Below, piece by piece: positions 59,230 through 64,000 of a stretch of 64,000 nt of DNA. Position 1 is the first letter of the stretch. Every line of letters begins with the position of its first letter. Source of the stretch: Streptomyces glomeratus (GTDB lineage Bacteria; Actinomycetota; Actinomycetes; Streptomycetales; Streptomycetaceae); the NCBI RefSeq assembly GCF_021462825.1, contig NZ_JAKEEB010000011.1, positions 62,001-126,000 on the forward strand. Reading direction: 5' to 3'. The translations under genes and the position numbers were made by a program. The notes beneath the pieces were generated by a model. The model did not search any database, was not told where the DNA came from, and saw only the letters and a program-made list of their open reading frames with translations.

Positions 59230-62046
59230 GTGAACGACCAGAACCTCGAGCCGGGCAAGTACCTGCACACACTGGCCTACCGCTGCACTCCCGCTCTGGT
59301 GGGGGACGCGACGGTTCACGTACGCCAGCTGGACACGGAGACGGCCAAGCTGTGGGCCACCTTCACCGGCCAGTGCAGGAAGCGCTTCGGCAAGGAGGAG
59401 GCGCAGGCGCCGTACACCATCGCCACGACCGTGCTCCAGGTGATCACCGGAGGGTATGGGTACTTCGAGCCCAAGGGCGCGGCGCCGTTCCTGGTATCCC
59501 GGCAGCCGATCGACAGCGATCTGCTGTGCAAAGCCTTCACCCTGACGTACGGTCTCGCCCTCGGCGAACAGGTAGAGGTGATCGACCTGAGGCAGCCACC
59601 CGATCTCGCGGTGCGTATCGCGAGGACTCCGGAGCGGGAATTCGCTCTGGAGGAGCACTTGGCGGGGGCCAAGGGAGCACAACCGGATGCGCCGAACTGG
59701 CTCTACAAGAGCGTGGGGTGGGGGCTGGCGGAGCGTCTCGCAGCCGTTCCCTTCCAGCTCTCCAACGGCCGAGAGATCACACTGCGTCCCGATATCACCG
59801 GCGGTCTGGTCGCGTTGGACGATCCCTGGGAGAACGAGAGCGGCGGTCGCTACGCCGTGTGCCGCACGGCGGTGCGTCTCAAGACCCTGCCGAACGTGCA
59901 ACATCCCGTGCTGCTCTTGGACGCGCGCGTCTCCCGCATCTCGTCATCGCTGATCTTCAGCTCCACAGCACTTGCCGTCCAGCCCGGAGAGGGCCGCCCG
60001 ATCCTGGAGGTCAAGCTCAACGGGCGGGGCGGAACGAAGACGATCCCGCGGCAGACTCTGCAAGCGCTCGGCCGACTGGAGATGGACTACTCGATTCTGC
60101 AGTCCATCGCCAAGCGTTCCGAGCGCGAGCAGAAACTTCGCGAGCGGGCCAGGGCTTTCAAGGAGAAGCTCCAGTTCCCCCGCGAAAACCCGGGCCAGAT
60201 CTGGCCCATCCCCGCGAAGAACTACCAACACCCCATCGGAACGGGCGTCGGCATGCACCACCTGAGGCTCCTGCGTGCTCACGCAGACGCTGTCTTCGGC
60301 GATGATGCCCAGCGCCTGTCCCTGCGCCAGTCCGCGATGACCCTGCCGCGACGCCCCACCGACCCTGAAAAGGTCTCGGCCCAGGAGTACAAGCGCCGCA
60401 AGGAGGAGCGCGAGAGAACCGGCAGAAAGGAGCCACTGCGCCCGCGGGGCAGCCTCTTCCCGTCAGCAGAGTCGCTCTGCGCCTCCGTCGCCGAGGCCGG
60501 CTTCAAGAAGCTCCGCATCGCTTGCCTGTGGTACCGGGACGAGACCCGGCAGCGCATGCTGCAGACGTTCTGTCACGCGTTCGGACTCAGCCCCGCCGGC
60601 CTCGACACCCAGGAGGGCGTCGAGTTCGACCTCTACCAGGGCCGCATCACAGCCGTCTTCCACTACGTGCCGGACTTCCTGCGGCCAGGTCGCGGGCGGG
60701 ACCGGGCAGAAGCGCTGGGTGCTGTGAGCGCCTCACTCAGGTCCCGCGACGGAGTCCTGGTCGGCGCATGGTGCGAGACCGAATTGCCGCACGCCGATGA
60801 CTTCCCCGGCATCGACGCTCGTGACCTGGACGATCTGGATGCCAAGCCGCAGACGAAGGCGCTCCTGGCCCGCCTCGACGTTCCATCGCAGTACCTGAAG
60901 GGCCGCGGAAAGGAAGGTGTCATCGAGCCGGGCGGCGAAGACCACCCGGCACAGATGGCCCTGCTTGACCTGTACCGCTCCCTCGGCGTCACTGACGAGC
61001 GGATCTCCAATGCTCTTCAGGGCACGAGCGGATTCCCGGTCGACCGGCTGGCCCATGTCGGCGTGCATGTGCGACAGCAGAACCGACGCTACGGCGAGAA
61101 GGGCGAACCCAAGATCGTCATTACGGCCACCGCGCTGGTCCCGCCCCAGTCCCCACAAGGGGCATGGTCCCTGCTCGGCTGGAGTTCCACGGCCCCGGTA
61201 TGGCGGCCGTACCGCTCGGCTCAGAACGCCTTCCACACCCACCCGTATCCCGAACCCTCCGCGGAGACCACGAGTTATAGGCAGAAGTGGGACGGTGCCG
61301 CCGACATGGTGGAGCGCGCCCTCGGTGACCTCGCCGACGAGCTGGACGGCGTGCCCTACACAGTCACGGTGGACGCGCAGTCCGCGCGACGCATGTGGGA
61401 CGGCTTGCAGAACGTTCGCCTCGGTGAACAGCTCACGCGGGCAGGAACTGACGGCAACCGCAGCCGATACCAGCTTCCTGGAGCACGCCTCGGCCAGGAC
61501 GCCCCGCTGGCCGTAATCCGCCTCAACACGGACGACGAAGAGGTGCCACAGCCCGTCAGTGTCACCCACCTGGGCAAGAAGGACGGCGCCGAACCCGTTG
61601 AGAAGGACACCTCGACGCTGCTCTTCGAAGTCGACACGGACTTCGGAACGCCGGTATGGCTGCTGTGCAACGTGCCTCGCGCCTACGACGGCAGCGGCGC
61701 CGGTCGACTGGGCTCCAAGCGCACCCGGTGGGAAGCGGAGAAATCCGTGCAGTCAGAGGACCGGTCGAAGCGCCGCAAGGGCGAGATGCCGCAGAACTTC
61801 TACGCCATGACCGCCACCGAGATCCTCCCCATCGGGGGACCGTCCGACGAGGCACGTGAGGCACTGTCGGCTATGACCGCCCGTCTGTGCCACCAGACCC
61901 TCTTCTGGTCCGACCGCGCCCGCTACCCGGTGCCGCTGCATGCAGCACGGCAAATGGACCTCGACCACCCGCAGTATCGGCGCGAGGTAGCTGATGCGGA
62001 GCCAGGAAGTGGGGACGAAGGCAAAGAGGGAGAAACAACCGCGTAA
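59230..62046 (+). CDS. pPIWI-RE family protein (Argonaute/PIWI-like with RNase H fold)
   Basis: A 938-aa protein of the bacterial pPIWI-RE family. The N-terminal third (to about 390) has the module-specific domain (LHTLAYRCTPALV, GVGMHHLRLLRAHADAVFGD). A MID-like region (about 400-560) includes LRIACLWYRDETRQRMLQTF. The C-terminal RNase H-like PIWI domain (about 590-930) has VGVHVRQQNRRYGEKGEPKI, YTVTVDAQSARRMWDGLQNV, LAVIRLNTDDEEVPQPVSV, and the closing FYAMTATEILPIG and YPVPLHAARQMDLDHPQYR, matching the family's conserved Arg and Glu regions. Canonical Argonaute DEDX catalysis is not evident. GTG start, 15 bp after the helicase stop with an AAGAGA purine tract. Likely guide- or target-recognition component. 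Confidence 0.78.
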   Translation: MNDQNLEPGKYLHTLAYRCTPALVGDATVHVRQLDTETAKLWATFTGQCRKRFGKEEAQAPYTIATTVLQVITGGYGYFEPKGAAPFLVSRQPIDSDLLCKAFTLTYGLALGEQVEVIDLRQPPDLAVRIARTPEREFALEEHLAGAKGAQPDAPNWLYKSVGWGLAERLAAVPFQLSNGREITLRPDITGGLVALDDPWENESGGRYAVCRTAVRLKTLPNVQHPVLLLDARVSRISSSLIFSSTALAVQPGEGRPILEVKLNGRGGTKTIPRQTLQALGRLEMDYSILQSIAKRSEREQKLRERARAFKEKLQFPRENPGQIWPIPAKNYQHPIGTGVGMHHLRLLRAHADAVFGDDAQRLSLRQSAMTLPRRPTDPEKVSAQEYKRRKEERERTGRKEPLRPRGSLFPSAESLCASVAEAGFKKLRIACLWYRDETRQRMLQTFCHAFGLSPAGLDTQEGVEFDLYQGRITAVFHYVPDFLRPGRGRDRAEALGAVSASLRSRDGVLVGAWCETELPHADDFPGIDARDLDDLDAKPQTKALLARLDVPSQYLKGRGKEGVIEPGGEDHPAQMALLDLYRSLGVTDERISNALQGTSGFPVDRLAHVGVHVRQQNRRYGEKGEPKIVITATALVPPQSPQGAWSLLGWSSTAPVWRPYRSAQNAFHTHPYPEPSAETTSYRQKWDGAADMVERALGDLADELDGVPYTVTVDAQSARRMWDGLQNVRLGEQLTRAGTDGNRSRYQLPGARLGQDAPLAVIRLNTDDEEVPQPVSVTHLGKKDGAEPVEKDTSTLLFEVDTDFGTPVWLLCNVPRAYDGSGAGRLGSKRTRWEAEKSVQSEDRSKRRKGEMPQNFYAMTATEILPIGGPSDEAREALSAMTARLCHQTLFWSDRARYPVPLHAARQMDLDHPQYRREVADAEPGSGDEGKEGETTA

Positions 62047-62141
62047 AGGGGGAACGTGGACAGGCGCGGGGAGGGAGCAGTTCGCTCCATCCCCGCGTGG
62101 TCTCACCGGAGTGACCGGATCCGGTGTCGCAGTTGCTCGGC

Positions 62142-62420
62142 CTACGCCTCGAACAGGGTGGGCCGCCACTCCAGGATGTTGCTGTCGAAGTCGCCATTAC
62201 GTACGTCCTGCAGAGCTGCCGCATAACCGACCTCGATAGCCTCGGTGATCAGCTGCCGCAGTTCTGGCGGCGCGTACAGGAGTCGGTGTCCGGCGCCCGA
62301 GTAAAGGTTGGCCGTGGCGTGGCCGGCGGCACGGGCATGCTCGCCGGGAACCGTTGCGACATGCATGTCCGAGATGGCTTGTGCAGCGTTCTTGATCTCT
62401 TCCTGCGGAGACGAAGTCAT
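62142..62420 (-). CDS. Small hypothetical protein
   Basis: A 92-aa protein (SSPQEEIKNAAQAISDMHVA; then YAPPELRQLITEAIEVGYAA; ends NILEWRPTLFEA), helical and acidic with no export signal. It is convergent to the pPIWI-RE gene, with 95 bp between stops. Family not recognised. ATG at 62420 chosen; no good ribosome site. It may be the last gene of the island. Confidence 0.5.
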   Translation of the reverse strand: MTSSPQEEIKNAAQAISDMHVATVPGEHARAAGHATANLYSGAGHRLLYAPPELRQLITEAIEVGYAAALQDVRNGDFDSNILEWRPTLFEA

Positions 62421-62876
62421 GGCGGCCAGTATCCGCAAGACGGCGGCGGGACGGAATGCCGTCCCAGCCGGCCCTGCGGCCGACCATTCGCCAGTTCGCC
62501 GGGGGCAGACAGCTCAGTGTCCAGGGCTGGCTCTACGGCGTGGACCGGCCGCGCACGACCGCCACCGTCCCTGGTTTCTCCAGCACCGTGTCCTTGGAGT
62601 TGCTGCTGCCGCTCGTCCGGGACGCCGACCCGTGCCCTGACGGGCTGGCAGCCGTGAGCGGAACCTGTTCTCGGCGCCCAGTACCTGTGGTGCGCGAGCT
62701 TTAGCGCCAGTGTCCCCCACGGCCTGGTTGCCGCGTTCGCGTCCTCGCTCGCCTCGCCGGTCCCAGTGCTCCGCCGCAGGTGCCGGTGTTCATGGGGCAA
62801 GGACGGCCGAAAACGTTGGCGCGGGGGCGCGGCGAGTGGTCTGGAGCGTAGGTCCGGCGTCGGTACCCTGGAGCGC
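62421..62876. other. Gene-poor junction between the island and gltX
   Basis: 456 bp. Overlapping frames on both strands show no recognisable protein. CTGGAGCGC before 62877 is the gltX ribosome site. I looked for a third copy of the tRNA-Leu att core here as the right island boundary and did not find one. Confidence 0.4.
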
Positions 62877-64000
62877 ATGTCTACTGCTCCGGTTCGCGTT
62901 CGTTTCGCCCCGTCCCCGACCGGCATGTTCCATGTCGGTGGTGCACGGTCCGCTCTCTACAACTGGGCGGTGGCGCGACAGTCCGGCGGCACGTTCGTCC
63001 TGCGGATCGAGGACACCGACGCGGCCCGGAACAAGCCGGAGTGGACCGAGGGCATCATCAGCGCGCTCGCGGCGATTGGCATCCATGGCGAGGACCCAGC
63101 CTTCGAGGGGCCGTACTTCCAGTCGCACAACGCCGACCGGCACCGGGAAGCGGCTCAGCAGCTCTTCGCGGCCGGCCGGGCGTACTACTGCGACTGCACC
63201 CGGGAGCAGCTGAAGGAGCGCACAGGGTCGGAGCACCTCGGGTACGACGGGTTCTGCCGGGACCGGGGGCTGGCCTTCGAGGAGGGGCGGGCGCTGCGGT
63301 TCCGGACGCCGGACGAGGGTGAGACCGTCGTGGTCGACCTGGTCCGCGGGGAGCCGGCGTTCCCGAACAGCGCGATCGAGGACTTTGTGATCGCCCGCGG
63401 CGATGGATCCCCGGTTTTTCTCATCGCTAACGTCGTGGATGACCTGGACGAGGGAATCACGCAGGTCATCCGTGGTGAGGAGCACCTGTCGAACACGCCG
63501 AAGCAGCAGCTGCTGTGGGAGGCGCTCGGTGCCAAGCCGCCCGTGTGGGCGCATCTGCCGGTGATCGTGAACGAGAAGCGGCAGAAGCTGTCGAAGCGCC
63601 GGGACAAGGTGGCGCTGGAGGACTACCTCGCCGAGGGCTTCCTGCCCGAGGCGATGGTGAACTACCTCATGCTCCTCGGCTGGGGCCCGGGCGACGACCG
63701 GGAGATCAGGCCGTACGAGGAGCTGGAGCAGCTCTTCCGGATCGAGGACGTCAACACCGCACCGGCCTTCTTCGACGTGAAGAAACTGACGGCGTTCAAC
63801 GGCGAGTACATCCGCGCCCTGTCGCCGGAGCAGTTCGCCGCCGCCTGCGCGCCGTGGCTCGTCGCCCCGTATGCGCCGTGGCGGCCGGAGGCGTTCGACA
63901 AGGACGTCTTCGAGGCTGCGGCTTCCCTGGCCCAGACCCGGCTGGCGCTGCTTTCCGAGATCACCAGCTATGTGGACTTCCTCTTCCTCGACGAGCCGGT
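62877..64000 (+). CDS. gltX: Glutamyl-tRNA synthetase (partial, runs off the window)
   Basis: The first 374 aa of a class I aminoacyl-tRNA synthetase that charges tRNA-Glu. RFAPSPTGMFHVGGARSALY is the HIGH-type motif, LRIEDTDAARNKPEW binds glutamate, YYCDCTREQL sits in the acceptor-binding region, and NEKRQKLSKRRDKVALEDYL contains the KMSKS-type loop (KLSKR). GPYFQSHNADRHREAAQQLF is normal. The text around the motifs differs from the form I recall as the main Streptomyces GltX, so it may be the second GltX that many Streptomyces carry. ATG at 62877 follows GGAG. Lower copy-like codon use is not apparent. Confidence 0.9.
   Translation, partial: MSTAPVRVRFAPSPTGMFHVGGARSALYNWAVARQSGGTFVLRIEDTDAARNKPEWTEGIISALAAIGIHGEDPAFEGPYFQSHNADRHREAAQQLFAAGRAYYCDCTREQLKERTGSEHLGYDGFCRDRGLAFEEGRALRFRTPDEGETVVVDLVRGEPAFPNSAIEDFVIARGDGSPVFLIANVVDDLDEGITQVIRGEEHLSNTPKQQLLWEALGAKPPVWAHLPVIVNEKRQKLSKRRDKVALEDYLAEGFLPEAMVNYLMLLGWGPGDDREIRPYEELEQLFRIEDVNTAPAFFDVKKLTAFNGEYIRALSPEQFAAACAPWLVAPYAPWRPEAFDKDVFEAAASLAQTRLALLSEITSYVDFLFLDEP

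Noticed and set aside
58161..60305. A 714-codon frame overlapping the helicase and pPIWI-RE genes
   Set aside because: Arg/Pro/Gly-rich shadow; crosses the junction of two genes with clear motifs.
59230..62046. The 938-aa protein as a classical prokaryotic Argonaute
   Set aside because: No DEDX catalytic tetrad or PAZ domain visible; the closing motifs and the DinG plus REase neighbours fit pPIWI-RE.
62100..62876. A third copy of the tRNA-Leu att core as right island boundary
   Set aside because: Scanned for CTCGGACAC and its complement by eye and found no convincing match; the boundary remains unplaced.
62417..62926. Frames between the last island gene and gltX
   Set aside because: Low-complexity Arg/Pro/Ala products overlapping on both strands, no ribosome site or family.

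Overview
The window is chromosomal DNA of a Streptomyces or very close relative. The evidence is the very high GC content with third-position bias, frequent GTG/TTG starts, AAGGAG-type ribosome sites, 4-bp operon overlaps and typical Streptomyces gene content. It falls into three parts: a core-like left arm (1-28.9 kb), a 34-kb accessory island that begins at a tRNA-Leu gene (28.9-62.8 kb), and the start of a glutamyl-tRNA synthetase gene that runs off the right edge.

Left arm. A regulator and an ADP-ribosylglycohydrolase face apart at the edge, followed by a pterin dehydratase, two methyltransferases, a PhyH-type dioxygenase, a secreted GH75 chitosanase behind a palindromic operator, and an aldo/keto reductase. 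Next comes a five-gene catabolic operon (7.3-13.6 kb): a TfdB-like phenol hydroxylase, a single polypeptide fusing maleylacetate reductase to hydroxyquinol 1,2-dioxygenase, both subunits of a 3-oxoadipate-type CoA transferase, and a thiolase. Together they would take a dihydroxybenzene or phenol through hydroxyquinol, maleylacetate and 3-oxoadipate to succinyl-CoA and acetyl-CoA. An AraC-family regulator lies convergent to it. Then follow an acyl-CoA ligase, a LysR regulator with a divergent SBF-type transporter, a DUF4185-like protein, a secreted sialidase with a LamG domain, an MDR oxidoreductase/MarR divergent pair, an isochorismatase-like hydrolase, FdhD, a KAS III-like enzyme, a GntR regulator and an aldehyde dehydrogenase.

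Accessory island, left half (28.9-44.4 kb). It starts at tRNA-Leu(GAG) and holds two decayed copies of the same large serine recombinase. One abuts the tRNA. The other abuts a 52-bp site whose core is identical to the tRNA 3' end and which carries perfect inverted arms. Between them lie small phage- or ICE-like genes, a BTAD remnant, a secreted FG-GAP repeat protein, a DUF899 protein, membrane proteins, a broken IS110 element, a tRNA-Ser 3' fragment, and three same-orientation copies of a tRNA-Arg(ACG)-derived motif about 2.4-2.6 kb apart that bracket gene cassettes. It reads as a graveyard of tRNA-targeting integrative elements.

Accessory island, right half (44.4-62.1 kb). Two predicted defence systems are transcribed away from a shared 470-bp intergenic region. 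To the left is a complete four-gene type II Wadjet operon (jetABCD). To the right are a double-HTH regulator and the three-gene pPIWI-RE module: a zinc-ribbon/REase protein, a DinG-like Fe-S helicase and a 938-aa pPIWI-RE protein. The pPIWI-RE module is the best candidate for an exciting, little-characterised system here. All functional statements come from reading sequence and recalled family knowledge; no database search was run.
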